A stretch of 34,941 bases of DNA from Deltaproteobacteria bacterium. Lineage in GTDB: Bacteria > Myxococcota_A > Polyangia > Haliangiales > Haliangiaceae. The stretch spans positions 3,723 to 38,663 of the forward strand of contig VBLP01000275.1 in the NCBI GenBank assembly GCA_005887925.1, given 5' to 3'. Numbering within the stretch: the stretch's first letter is position 1; each line of letters begins with the position of its first letter. The position numbers and the translations under genes are program-made. Positions 9,669-20,125 of this stretch are shown here, piece by piece. The notes beneath the pieces were generated by a model. That model was not told the DNA's origin and made no database searches. It saw nothing but the letters and a program-made list of their open reading frames with translations.

Positions 9669-11702
9669 TCACAGCGGACAGTAGCGGACCAGCGCGGCGT
9701 CATCGCTGGTGATCGCGGTCTGTGCCAGCCACACCTCATCGAGCGCGCCGTCGTAGGCGCCGGCCGCGGCTCCACCGAGCCGCACGGTGTCGAGCGGCGG
9801 CGGCGCGACCAGGGTGACGGTGCTGACCTCGGTGCGAACCCCGTCGACCCACAGCCGCAGGGCCGGCGGCGCCAGCGACGCGAGCACGTGGTGCCACGCG
9901 CCGGCGGCCGCGTCGGCCGAGGTCACGCTGCGGGTCTGACCGCCGGCGCCCTCGGCGATCGAGATCGTGAAGCGCACCGCGCTCGGGCTCGCGGCGGCGA
10001 CCCGCAGGGCGACCCTGCCATCGCCGCTGACGAAGACATCGCGCGCGCCCGCCGGCGCCGACGGCCGGGCCCACAGCTCGATCGTCAGCGTCGACATCGC
10101 CGGCAGCGCGACCGGCCATGCGACGTGGTCGCCGTTCGCGGCGGTGAATGCCAGCCCGCCGCCGAACCGCGCGGCCGCCAGCGGCGTGGGATCGCCGGGC
10201 TCGGGCATGGCGGTATCGCCGAGCGTGGCCGGAGCGCCGCCGGCCACGGCGTTGGTGAGCGTCTGGCCGGTGTCGTCGAGGTGGAGCAGGCCCGCGGCGC
10301 CGGTGGCGTCGGGTGCGCTGCACGCGACGGTCCACGCACGGCTCACCGTGGTCGCATTGCCCGCGGCGTCGGTGGCGCGGACCGCGAACTGGTGCGCACC
10401 GGCCGGGAGGTTGCTCGCGACCGGGCTGGTGCACGCTGCGAAGCCGCCGCCGTCGAGGCTGCACACCACGGTGCCGTCGCTGACGGTGAAGCTCCACACC
10501 ACGCGCGGCCCCGACGTGCTGCCGGTGCCCGGGCCGGCGGTGATCGTGATATCGGGCGCGACGGTGTCGACCGTCCAGCTCCGCGTCGCCGGCGTGGGAT
10601 CGGTGTGGCCGGCGGCATCGGTCGCGCGCACCGCGAACGAGTGCGCACCCTGGGCCAGCCCGGTCGCGGCGAACGGCGACATGCACGGCGCGAACGGCGC
10701 CCCGTCGAGGCTGCACGCGAACGTCGACCCGGCCTCGTTCGAGGTGAACGTAACGCTCGCGCTCGCGACCGGCATGACGCCGCTCGGTCCGTCCACGATC
10801 GTCGTGGTCGGCGGCGTGAGATCCACGGTCCAGCTGCGGTTGGCAGGCGTCGGATCGAAGTTGCCGACCGCGTCGCGGACCCGGACCGCGAACGTGTGCA
10901 TGCTCTCGCCGAGGCCGCTGTAGCTCTTCGGCGATGTGCATGCGGCGAACGCCGCACCATCGAGCGCGCACTGGAACGTCGCGCCGCCGCCGGCATCGGG
11001 CGAGTAGAACGTGAAGGTCGCGCTCGTGCTCGCGGACGCGCCCGACGGTCCGTCGATGATCTGGGTGTCGGGCGTCCGGGTGTCGACCGACCACGCGTAG
11101 ACCGCGGGCGACGGATCGACATTGCCGGCGCGATCGCGGGCGCGCACCGCGAACGAGTGCGGGCCGTCGCCGAGCGGGCCGAACGACGCGCCGCTGGTGC
11201 ACGGCAGGTAGCCGGCGTTGTCGACCGAGCAGTCGAACGCCACGTCCATCTCGTTCGACCGGAACGAGAACTGCGCCATCACGCTGTTGTCGGCCGCGGG
11301 CGGGCCATTGGTCAGCGTGGTGTCGGGCGCGACCGTGTCGATCGTCCACACCCGCTCGGCCGGCGTGTCGTCGCCGTTGCCGGCGGCGTTGATCGCGCGC
11401 ACCGAGAAGCTGTGCGTGCCGTCGGGCAGCGTCCGCACGTAGGGCGACCGGCAGGGCTGCGCGGCCTCGCGATCGATCCGGCACTCGAACGTCGCGCCGG
11501 GATCGTCGGACGAGAACCGGAACGTCACCTGGCCGCTGCGGCTGAACATGTCCGGCGCCTGATCGATCGTGGTGCTGGGCGCGCCGCCGTCGCTGCCGCT
11601 CCCGGCGTCGGCGCCGGCATCGGGGGCCACGGCTTGCTTGTCGGCCACCTTGCAGCCGGCGGACGCGAAGATCGCGAGAGCGAGGGCGGACGTGGAACGC
11701 AT
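9669..11702 (-). CDS. Lipoprotein with five Ig-like repeats and a LamG-like domain
   Basis: 677 residues from ATG 11702 (MRSTSALALAIFASAGCKV), with probable lipidation at Cys17. Five tandem ~85-residue modules follow, each with the pattern TxITxGP, then F.CSLD...F..C.SP, then G.H.F.VRA.DAAGN.DPTPA..W.VD. Each module has paired cysteines, so one disulfide per module is likely. The C-terminal ~200 residues (from CSAPDATGAAGLLHLDD to RYCPL) form a LamG/concanavalin-like fold (LWARPSAPAG, WVDGVRTEVS, LDEVWL). Known: such Ig-like repeat proteins are extracellular and often adhesive. The start overlaps the stop of the upstream TPR gene (TGATG) with a GGGAGG ribosome site just before it, which indicates translational coupling. 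It is the last gene of the kinase operon. Confidence 0.88.
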   Translation of the reverse strand: MRSTSALALAIFASAGCKVADKQAVAPDAGADAGSGSDGGAPSTTIDQAPDMFSRSGQVTFRFSSDDPGATFECRIDREAAQPCRSPYVRTLPDGTHSFSVRAINAAGNGDDTPAERVWTIDTVAPDTTLTNGPPAADNSVMAQFSFRSNEMDVAFDCSVDNAGYLPCTSGASFGPLGDGPHSFAVRARDRAGNVDPSPAVYAWSVDTRTPDTQIIDGPSGASASTSATFTFYSPDAGGGATFQCALDGAAFAACTSPKSYSGLGESMHTFAVRVRDAVGNFDPTPANRSWTVDLTPPTTTIVDGPSGVMPVASASVTFTSNEAGSTFACSLDGAPFAPCMSPFAATGLAQGAHSFAVRATDAAGHTDPTPATRSWTVDTVAPDITITAGPGTGSTSGPRVVWSFTVSDGTVVCSLDGGGFAACTSPVASNLPAGAHQFAVRATDAAGNATTVSRAWTVACSAPDATGAAGLLHLDDTGQTLTNAVAGGAPATLGDTAMPEPGDPTPLAAARFGGGLAFTAANGDHVAWPVALPAMSTLTIELWARPSAPAGARDVFVSGDGRVALRVAAASPSAVRFTISIAEGAGGQTRSVTSADAAAGAWHHVLASLAPPALRLWVDGVRTEVSTVTLVAPPPLDTVRLGGAAAGAYDGALDEVWLAQTAITSDDAALVRYCPL

Positions 11703-12659
11703 CAGAACCTCCCGGACAGCGCGACGCCGAGCTGGTGATCGCCGGCGGCCGGCACTACCACGACCTCGCCGGGCGCGCCGACGTACCACAGCACCGCGGC
11801 GGTCGCGAGCGCCGCGGCACCGGCGATGTAGAGCACGTTGGCGCGCGACGCCGAGGTCTGCGCCTGATCGTTGAGCCGCAGGCCCTCCGGATCGCTGCAC
11901 GCAGATCCGGGACAGCGCTGGTTGGCGCGCTCGTCGAGGCTGCGCGCGTGCAGGCCGAAGTAGATGCCGGTGCCGACCGCGCCGGCGCCGGCGACCGCGA
12001 ACACCGCCGACACCATGCGCGTGGAAGTCCAGGTCGGGCGCACGACCGGCGCCGCGATGATCCGGGTCGGAGCCGCCGGAGGCGCGGCGACGGCGACGCG
12101 CTCGAGCAGCGGCACGCTGACCACGTGGCGCCGCTCGCCGGCCGCGATCACGATCGACGTGCGCCACGCTGCGTAGCCCGGCGCCTCGGCGACGAGCGCA
12201 TAGCTCCCCGGGTCGACCGGGAGCGCGGTGTTCCACGTCGCGCTGTCGACGACCTCGTCGTCGCGGCGCACGACCAGGCCGTCGACCATGTGTCCGACCT
12301 CGATCACCAGGTTCGACAGCCGCGGCTCGAGCGCGGCAGCCCGGTGACCGGCCTCGGCCTGGCGCCGCTCGTCGCCGCCGGCGCGCTTGGCCATCGCCTC
12401 GGCCTTGCGAAACGCGGCCCACGCGCTGGCGAGCTTGCCGAGCTTCTCGCGGCAATCGCCGAGGTTGAGCAGCGTGCCGACGCTGCTCTCGAGCCGCTCG
12501 CTCGCCGCGAGCCGGTCGCACCCCGCGGCGAGCTTGCCGGCCTTGATCAGGTTGCGGCCGTCGCGGAACAGGGCCTCGGCCTCGGCCGACTGCGCGTGGG
12601 CGGCGAAGGGCGTGGCTCCGAGGCCACCGGCGATCATCACGGCGAGGAGGCAGGCGCGA

Positions 12660-12673
<14 letters not shown>
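11702..12673 (-). CDS. TPR/PEGA-type exported membrane protein
   Basis: 323 residues with a signal peptide (LLAVMIAGGLGATPFAAHAQ). Residues 28-110 form TPR-like helices (AEALFRDGRNLIKAGKLAAG, then LLNLGDCREKLGKLASAW). A beta-rich PEGA-like stretch follows (LPVDPGSYALVAEAPGY). Two hydrophobic helices lie near the C-terminus (VSAVFAVAGAGAVGTGIYFG and VLYIAGAAALATAAVLWYVG). This layout is frequent in myxobacterial proteins encoded beside Ser/Thr kinases. Its function is not established. The start lies inside the 3' end of the kinase gene (14-base overlap), and its stop overlaps the start of the Ig-repeat lipoprotein, so all three genes are one operon. Inferred: an envelope partner of the kinase or of the lipoprotein. 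Confidence 0.85.
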
Positions 12674-14471
<1,798 letters not shown>

Positions 14472-14491
14472 CCCGACGTTGTAGCGGCTAA

Positions 14492-14497
14492 ATCATA
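14492..14497 (-). promoter_or_regulatory. Putative -10 box of the kinase operon
   Basis: On the minus strand TATGAT sits 21 bases before the kinase GTG, in a short AT-rich island (14488-14520) that stands out from its GC-rich surroundings. No good -35 box is visible, so the promoter may depend on an alternative sigma factor or an activator. The leader would be only about 14 bases and lacks a clear Shine-Dalgarno sequence. Confidence 0.35.
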
Positions 14498-14665
14498 TTT
14501 GCCAATAACTTCGTATAGTTGAGTCTTGGCAGCACGCCGGGCGAATCCGCACGTGTCCATCGTGCACGGGGCGCTCGTCGGAGTCTTTGCGATGCGCGGA
14601 CTTGGACGCGCGCCGCCGCCACGATGGAAGGTGCCTAACAAAGATTCGTAGTGACGGCGATCGCG

Positions 14666-14954
14666 TCACGCGCGGCGCGGCGCGCGGGCGTGTTCGATCG
14701 CGCGTGCGATCTCGTCGATGTCGAACGGCTTGCTCAGGCAGCCGCAGGCACCGCGGCTCGACGCGATCCGCACCAGCTGCTCGGAGCCGTGCGCGGTGAG
14801 CAGGAGCACCAGCAGCGCCGGCGCGCGCGCGGCGATCTGCGAGACCAGCCGCCCCCGAGTCCGCGGCGACCACCCGGTAGCCTCGGTCGCGCAGCACCTC
14901 GATCAGGGCGAAGCGGACCCCGGGGTCGTCATCGACCACGAGGACCGTGGTCAC
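14666..14954 (-). pseudogene. Response-regulator receiver domain, internally deleted and frame-broken
   Basis: From GTG 14954 the frame reads TTVLVVDDDPGVRFALIEVL, then RDRGYRVVAADSG, a textbook first half of a receiver domain with the acidic pocket (DDD). It then loses sense. From about 14845 another frame continues as RLVSQIAARAPAL, VLLLTAHGSEQ and CGCLSKPFDIDEIARAIEHA, ending at TGA 14666-14668. This is the second half, with the conserved Thr and Lys. The pieces total 289 bases, not a multiple of three. Compared with a ~120-residue receiver, about 25 residues are missing, and they include the strand carrying the phospho-acceptor Asp. So both the frame and the active site are lost. It stands divergent from the sigma-fusion gene and just behind the kinase promoter. 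It is probably a relic of a stand-alone receiver protein. Confidence 0.75.
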
Positions 14955-15203
14955 GACGCCGCTCCGGCGGGCGCCCTGCGAGGTTCGACGGTCACATGCC
15001 TTGTCGCTGCGAGAGGCGTGCCCGGTCGGGGGTGGCACGCATCACGGCCGGCGCGGCGAGCGCGCAGCGGTTGCGAGGCGAGCGGCGCCGCGGTTGTAAG
15101 GAGAAGCGACCGACGGGCCGATCACCTGTCGGAATCGCACCGCCGGCGGCACCTGCGGGTAGCTCGCTGTCAGACATCCACCAACACTTTTGGCCGCGGC
15201 GGC

Positions 15204-17543
15204 ATGATAGGAGCGGTGACCCCGGAAGCGGTGCTCCAGGAGCTCGAAGGGCTGCGTGCGCTGGCTCGCTCGCTGGTCCACGGCGACGCCGACGCCGACG
15301 ATCTGCTGCAGGACACCGCGATCGCCGCGCTGGAGCATCCGCCCGTCCCCGACCACCGGCCGGTCGGTGCCTGGCTCCGGCATGCCGCGGCCACCGCGGC
15401 TGCGGACATCGCCGATCCGTCCGCAGGCATCGGCCGGGCCCGCGCGCTGGAGAAGCTCGCGGCGGCCCTGGTGGCGCTCGACGAGCCGTTCCGCACCACG
15501 GTGATCCGCCGGTACCTCGACGGGCGCTCGGCGGCCGAGCTGGCGCGCGAGCTCGGCGTGCCTGCTGGCACGGTGCGCTGGCGGCTCAAGACCGGCCTCG
15601 CGCGGCTGCGCGCCGCCCTCGACGACACCTCGCCGCGCTGGCAGCGCGCCTTGCTGCCGCTCCTGGGAGCCACCGTGAAGACCAAGACCTCGACGTCGAT
15701 CGCGCTCGTGTTGCTCGTGCTGCTCGCCCTGGTGGGTGCGCTGTGGTTCGCGCTCGCGCGCCGCGCGCGGCCGGTGGCCGACACCCCGCGCGCGCAGCCC
15801 GCGCCGGTGACCGCGCCGGTCGCGCCCGCGCCCGCCGCCGGCGCCCCGTCGCCCTCGCGCGAGCCGCCGCCCGGGCAGGGCCGCCCCACCGTCGAGGCCA
15901 GCGACACCGCAGGCGGCGTGATCGCCGGCCGGGTGATCAACTGGTCGACCGGCGAGGGCGTCGCCGGCGCCGACCTGACGTTCACCAGCGGCGGCGGCGC
16001 GTCGACGGTGCGGACCCGCAGCGACGGCGGCTTCGAGCTCGCGCCGGCCGCGCCGGGGCGGTTCGTGCTGACCGCGATCGCCGCGCCCGGCTTCCTGCCC
16101 TACGCGCCCGAGCTCCTGCACTCGACGGTGCACGTCGCCCTCGCCGCCGGCCAGATCGTCCGCGGCATCACCGTGTTCCTGTTCCCGGCGCTCGACTACC
16201 GCGGCCGCGTCGTCGATGCGCGCGGCGCGCCGGTGGCCGGCGCACGCGTCCGCCTGCTCGGCACGCCGGCCGGAGAACAGGTGATCGACCGCCTCGAGAC
16301 CGAGTGGACCACCGACCGCGACGGCCGGTTCACGTTCACCGCTGCCGAGGAGGCGGTGCTCGAAGCGACCCGCGGCGTCGCGCGCGGCTGGGCGCGGGTC
16401 GACAGCAGTGCCGCGATCACCCGGCGGCTCACGATCGCGCTCGGCGACGCTCCGCCGCGCGACGCCACGATCACCGGCCGCGCGGTCGACGACGGCGGCG
16501 CGCCGATCGCCGACGCGCTGGTCCGGGCGTCTCCCGCCGGCGTGGGGCTGGACACGCGCTCGACCGGGTTCGCGACCACCGGCCCCGAGGGCGAGTTCAC
16601 CCTCCGCGGCCTCGATCGCGAGGTCTACGACCTGGCCGCCGAGGCCGAGGACCGGGCACCGGCCGCGCTCGCCGGTGTGCGCGGCGGCAGCCGCGATGTC
16701 ACGCTGACGCTCGGCGCCGGGCTCCCGCTGGCCGGCCGCGTCGTCGACGGCTCCGGCGCACCCGTGCCGTCCTTCACGCTGCTCGTGTTCCGGCGCGATG
16801 GCGTGGCGCGCCACCTGATCGTCGCGCGCTCGCTGGTCGAGCCGCGCGGCCAGTTCTCCGTCCGGGTCGCCCGCGGCGACTACGAGCTGGTGGCCTCGGC
16901 GCAGGGCTGGGCGCCCAGCCCCGCCACCCACGCCGGCGCCGGCGCCACCGATGTCACGCTGACCGTGAGCTCCGGGGCGACGCTGCGCGGCGTGGTGCTC
17001 GACGCCGCGGGCCAGCAGCCGATCGCGCATGCCCGCATCATGCGCGAGGCCAACGGCGGCGGTGCCAGCCCGCAACCCTCCAACACCGGCGCGGTCACGC
17101 GCAGCGATGGCACGTTCGAGCTCACCGGCATCCCGCCCGGCCCGCTGTCGGTCGCGATCACGGCGAGCAACTATCACGCGAAGATCGAGGCCGTGGCAGG
17201 CGCGAGCGATGGCGCCGTGCTCGGCCCGCTCACCGTCGCGCTGGCCCGGCTCGCCGAGGGCGAGGAGCCCAGCACCGAGCTGGTCGGCATCGGCGTCGTG
17301 TTCTCCACCGACGGCGACGCGCTGCGGGTCGAGCGCGTGATCGGCGGCGGCGGTGGCGAGGCCGCCGGCATCGTGCCCGGCGACCGCATCATCGAGCTCG
17401 ATGGCCTGCCCGTCGCCCCGCTCGGCATGGACGGGGCGATCGGAAAGATCCGCGGCACCGCCGGAACCACGATCGCGGTCACGCTGCGCCGCGGCGATCA
17501 GACCGTGCAGCTCATCGTCGAGCGCCGCGAGTTCCGCACCTGA
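15204..17543 (+). CDS. ECF sigma factor fused to membrane, carboxypeptidase-regulatory-like and PDZ domains
   Basis: 779 residues from ATG 15204 in one uninterrupted frame. Residues 1-155 are an ECF-type sigma factor: a region-2-like part ([20 protein letters not shown]) and region 4 ([20 protein letters not shown], then [13 protein letters not shown]). A membrane helix lies at about 163-185 ([20 protein letters not shown]), followed by an Ala/Pro linker. Then come at least five carboxypeptidase-regulatory-like beta modules (for example [20 protein letters not shown]) and a C-terminal PDZ domain (from about 690; [18 protein letters not shown]). Inferred topology: sigma domain in the cytoplasm, beta modules and PDZ in the periplasm, so proteolysis or ligand binding outside might release or silence the sigma part. 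An in-frame GTG at 15675, five bases after GGGAG, could also give a separate membrane protein lacking the sigma domain. No clear ribosome site precedes the ATG. Confidence 0.85.
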   Translation: MIGAVTPEAVLQELEGLRALARSLVHGDADADDLLQDTAIAALEHPPVPDHRPVGAWLRHAAATAAADIADPSAGIGRARALEKLAAALVALDEPFRTTVIRRYLDGRSAAELARELGVPAGTVRWRLKTGLARLRAALDDTSPRWQRALLPLLGATVKTKTSTSIALVLLVLLALVGALWFALARRARPVADTPRAQPAPVTAPVAPAPAAGAPSPSREPPPGQGRPTVEASDTAGGVIAGRVINWSTGEGVAGADLTFTSGGGASTVRTRSDGGFELAPAAPGRFVLTAIAAPGFLPYAPELLHSTVHVALAAGQIVRGITVFLFPALDYRGRVVDARGAPVAGARVRLLGTPAGEQVIDRLETEWTTDRDGRFTFTAAEEAVLEATRGVARGWARVDSSAAITRRLTIALGDAPPRDATITGRAVDDGGAPIADALVRASPAGVGLDTRSTGFATTGPEGEFTLRGLDREVYDLAAEAEDRAPAALAGVRGGSRDVTLTLGAGLPLAGRVVDGSGAPVPSFTLLVFRRDGVARHLIVARSLVEPRGQFSVRVARGDYELVASAQGWAPSPATHAGAGATDVTLTVSSGATLRGVVLDAAGQQPIAHARIMREANGGGASPQPSNTGAVTRSDGTFELTGIPPGPLSVAITASNYHAKIEAVAGASDGAVLGPLTVALARLAEGEEPSTELVGIGVVFSTDGDALRVERVIGGGGGEAAGIVPGDRIIELDGLPVAPLGMDGAIGKIRGTAGTTIAVTLRRGDQTVQLIVERREFRT

Positions 17544-17575
17544 CCCCACGCAAGTCGGATAAGGGAGGAAGCGGA

Positions 17576-18158
17576 TCATTTCGAGCCCTTCCGTCGCTTC
17601 CGCGCGTGTTGCTCATCTTGATCTCCACGGCCCTGGGGTAGCTCCGGTCGGGGCGTCGCGGCGGCAGAATCAGGGTCTTCAGTTCGGCACGGAGGTTCCG
17701 TAGGTGCTTGGGGATCGCGCCCGGCGTAGCGACGGCACACCAGAGCCACTCGTCGCAGATGAGCCGAAGCGCCGCGGCGAAGCTGATCCGCGTCGGCTCG
17801 ACGCCGGCGTCGTCGGCAACGCGCTGCATTTCGAGGCGCACGAGATTGTAGGCGAGGAATATGCCCCGCAGTTCCTGGGTCACGGCGCTGGGGCGCTTGC
17901 TGCGGATCGTTTTTCGCGATCGAGCATCTCGGTCTTGATCTCATCGTACCCGAGCTCAAGTTACCCAGCGTTCGTGGTCCAGGGTCGCGATCTCGTCGGC
18001 GGGGAACGCTTGGGATCAAGCAGGGAGGTCAAGAGCGTTTGGGTGCGGAAGCCCTTACGCTGATAGGTGATGGCTCGCGCGACCCAGACCTTCGACAGGC
18101 CGGGTTCCTTCCTACGAGCCTCACTGGAAATGGTCATCTCGACGAGAGTTGCGAGCTA
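17576..18158 (-). pseudogene. IS4-type transposase, 5'-truncated with four frameshifts
   Basis: Read on the minus strand from 18158, the homology runs [122 protein letters not shown] and ARKRRKGSK-stop. These segments lie in different frames. One-base errors are visible near 18005 (lost T), 17960 (extra T), 17912 (lost A) and about 17597 (one base lost). In the C-terminal YREK signature of IS4 transposases (Y-x2-R-x3-E-x6-K) the Tyr codon has become GAC (Asp), so catalysis would also be hurt. The N-terminal half, with the first two DDE acids, is absent; the homology stops where the inverted-repeat element at 18159 begins. It is a dead insertion-sequence remnant starting 33 bases after the sigma-fusion gene. 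Confidence 0.8.
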
Positions 18159-18336
18159 AGGGACCGCGAATCGATAACTCATCGTTCTCGCGGCCGATCC
18201 ATCCCGGCTGGCTTCGTTGCGGCTGCGCTTCCGGTGCTCACGTACGTCGAGTACGCTCCGCTCCGGTTCTCGCCGCGCCTCGCCATCCGGGCGCCTCGAC
18301 CGCGATCATCGATCGAGTTATCGATTCGCGGTCCCT
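18159..18336. repeat. 178-bp element with 22-bp perfect terminal inverted repeats
   Basis: Left end AGGGACCGCGAATCGATAAC... (18159-18180) is the exact reverse complement of 18315-18336. The 134 bases between contain a further partly symmetric core (GCTCACGTAC ... GTACGCTCCGC near 18237-18264). No target-site duplication is obvious. It abuts the truncated IS4 transposase on the left and the large inverted repeat on the right. It may be a MITE-like element or a fused pair of IS ends. Confidence 0.7.
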
Positions 18337-18338
18337 AA

Positions 18339-18643
18339 CCGATCGGTCAGCGTCAAGGACCCGGAATTGATCCCTCTTCGCGACCGCCCACGAAGTCTCG
18401 GCGATGGACGCAAGCCGCAGCAGGTCGGCTCTCCTGAGCGGCTGCGTCGACGCGCTGCGGGTGCCTGCGAACGGCAACAGCGCCAGAACGCGAGCGCGGT
18501 GCACGCGCGAGGTGGCCTGTGGACGCGGCCAGGCCGAGGACAACCACGCGGACGTGGCGCCGGAACGCGTACGCACGGGAGGTGGTTGCCCTCCGCCCTT
18601 GGACAACCGCGCACCAGAACGCCAGGCCAACCAGGTGCGCGCT
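18339..18643 (+). repeat. Left arm of a ~305-bp long inverted repeat
   Basis: This arm begins at the palindrome CCGATCGG and matches the reverse complement of 19176-19482 almost throughout, with scattered substitutions and small indels (for example GTCAGCGTCAAGG against TTAGCGTCAAGG). After 18643 the similarity resumes at about 18655-18690 (ACGAGGATGCGCGCATCTCC), opposite about 19065-19105, because the right side carries about 60 extra bases. All reading frames here are open by base composition only; I see no recognisable protein. Confidence 0.85.
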
Positions 18644-18667
18644 GAGGATCCCAAACGTCCACGAGGA

Positions 18668-18688
18668 TGCGCGCATCTCCTCTCCAGG
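18668..18688. repeat. Hairpin CATCTCCT-N4-AGGAGATG
   Basis: A perfect 8-bp stem with a 4-base loop lies in the inner part of the left arm. A degenerate version (CATCTC ... GGAGATG) sits at the mirrored place near 19068-19089. It could be a terminator-like or structured-RNA element. Confidence 0.5.
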
Positions 18689-18765
18689 AGATGCTGAGTT
18701 GTCGAGACCCGTGGTCGTGTGGCGCGGGTCTGAGCGACAGAGCGTGGCTCGACGGCTGCGCCCAC

Positions 18766-19060
18766 GTGGGCGCGGTGCCACTGCCGACGTCCCAGCTGGG
18801 ACCGTGGCGATGGGATCATGCGCCGACGCGACCGCCAGCCCTCGGTGATACCGCGGTTCGGCGGCTGCCTCGTGGGCGCGGTGCCACTGCCGACGTCCCA
18901 GCTGGGACCGTGGCGATGGATCATGTGCCGACGCGACCGCTGGGCCTCGGCGACACCGCGAAACATGTGCCGACGCGAGCGCCGGCCTCGGCGACCCCGC
19001 GGATCGACGGCTCCGCATACGTGGGCGGTGCTACTGCCGACGTCCCAGCTGGGACCGGCG
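18766..19060. repeat. Tandem ~106-bp repeats with a perfect 14-bp palindrome
   Basis: Copies begin at 18766, 18872 and about 19021. Each contains CACTGCCGACGTCCCAGCTG or a close variant, including the perfect palindrome GTCCCAGCTGGGAC at 18789-18802, 18895-18908 and 19042-19055. Between the second and third copies a 42-bp sub-block starting ATGTGCCGACGCGA is duplicated (18923 and 18965). The repeats fill the loop of the large inverted repeat. Evenly spaced identical palindromes suggest a protein-binding array or a structured RNA; a translated repeat protein cannot be excluded but is not recognised. Confidence 0.75.
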
Positions 19061-19175
19061 GGGACCAACATCTCTTCTGGGGAGGAGATGCGCGCATCCT
19101 CGTGGCCGTTCGGGATCCTCTTCAAGAGAACCAAATCTCTCATCGTGGCGGTAGGGCCTGTGGGCGCGGTGGGCA

Positions 19176-19482
19176 AGCGCGCACCTGGTTGGCCTGGCGT
19201 TCTGGTGCGCGGTTGTCCAAGGGCGGAGGGCAACCACCTCCCGTGCGTACGCGTTCCGGCGCCACGTCCGCGTGGTTGTCCTCGGCCCGGCCGCGTCCAC
19301 AGGCCACCTCGCGCGTGCACCGCGCTCGCGTTCTGGCGCCTGGTTGCCATCCGCAGCCACCCGCAGCGCGTCGACGCAGCCGCTCAGGAGAGCCGACCTG
19401 CTGTGGCTTGCGCCCATCGCCGAGACTTCGTGGCGGTCGAGAACCTGATCAATTCCGACCCCTTGACGCTAACCGATCGGCA
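19176..19482 (-). repeat. Right arm of the long inverted repeat
   Basis: The reverse complement matches 18339-18643 and ends at the same CCGATCGG palindrome (19475-19482). The outer flanks then diverge. Together the arms and loop span 1,144 bp and could extrude as a large cruciform or fold as one long RNA hairpin. About 60 bases at roughly 19110-19175 are absent from the left side. Confidence 0.85.
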
Positions 19483-19639
19483 TTGCATCTAAGGCTGTCG
19501 AGGCCGCCCAGATGGAGGGCGTCGAGGCCACGACACGCGCGCTGCGCCTGGACCGATCGCCTTCTCCGCCCTCTTCTTCTGCCTGGTCTCGCTCCGCGTG
19601 CCGGGCACGAACCCGAAGCTCGGCTTCACGGTCTCTGCA

Positions 19640-19915
19640 CCATCGCCGGGCACGTAAACCTGCACGTGATCGAAGCGATAGCGAGCCTTGGTCTCCGGCA
19701 ATCCACCATCGGATCGTTGAACGTGTCGGCGTGCCCGCTCGCGACCCACACGCGCGGGTACCGGATGATGCAGGTGTCGAGACCGACGACCTCGACGGGC
19801 GTGCCACCCGGACCGGCGGCGCCGCCGCACGGTTCCATGACGACGTCGTGCCACCACAGATCGCGCAGGTTCTCTTCAGCTGCGCGCCGAGCGCGCCGGG
19901 TACACCGCCGGTGGC
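19640..19915 (-). pseudogene. Fragment of class II glycyl-tRNA synthetase, decayed
   Basis: On the minus strand three pieces match the N-terminal catalytic region of the homodimeric GlyRS: ALGAQLK, then NLRDLWWHDVV; next VEVVGLDTCIIRYPRVWVAS, GHADTFNDPMVDC; next ETKARYRFDHVQVYVPG. They lie in different frames. One base appears lost near 19877 (between LK and NLRD) and one near 19704 (between VDC and ETK). The motif order and spacing (GLD..I..PRVW.ASGH...F.DPMVDC) are those of real GlyRS. Upstream GlyRS sequence is lost, and the downstream part (19500-19640) cannot be aligned by eye. It cannot encode a functional synthetase, so an intact glyS is expected elsewhere. Known: GlyRS charges tRNA-Gly. 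How a fragment came here is unclear; capture by neighbouring mobile DNA is one possibility. Confidence 0.7.
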
Positions 19916-20125
19916 GCGCTACCTATCAACGCCGCGCCCGAGTGCGCGCGGCGTCGGTTGGCGCGCCCTCAGCGAAATCCACAGCGGGACGTGCGAAGAT
20001 GACAGCGACGAAGATGGGAGGCCCGCCATCGCTGCTTCGAAGAACAAACCTCGGCGCACCAAGGTAGACGCCGCCCCGCGGCCCGTTCGCACCGCTCGTG
20101 CACGTCGCGCGGTGCTGATCGCGAG

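Noticed and set aside
14505-14540. Complete lox-type recombination site
   Set aside because: Only one 13-bp arm is present; the sequence after the 8-base spacer position does not match a second arm.
18238-19350. Long minus-strand open frame across the inverted repeat
   Set aside because: It is Arg/Pro/Ser-rich, has no recognisable domain and is read through both arms and the tandem repeats. In DNA this GC-rich, stop codons are rare in any frame.
18667-20067. Long plus-strand open frame from the repeats into the GlyRS remnant
   Set aside because: It crosses unrelated pieces (tandem repeats, right arm, antisense GlyRS fragment), so it is a chance open frame.
17544-20125. CRISPR array
   Set aside because: The repeats are about 106 bp long with no unique spacers of regular length, and no cas genes are present.
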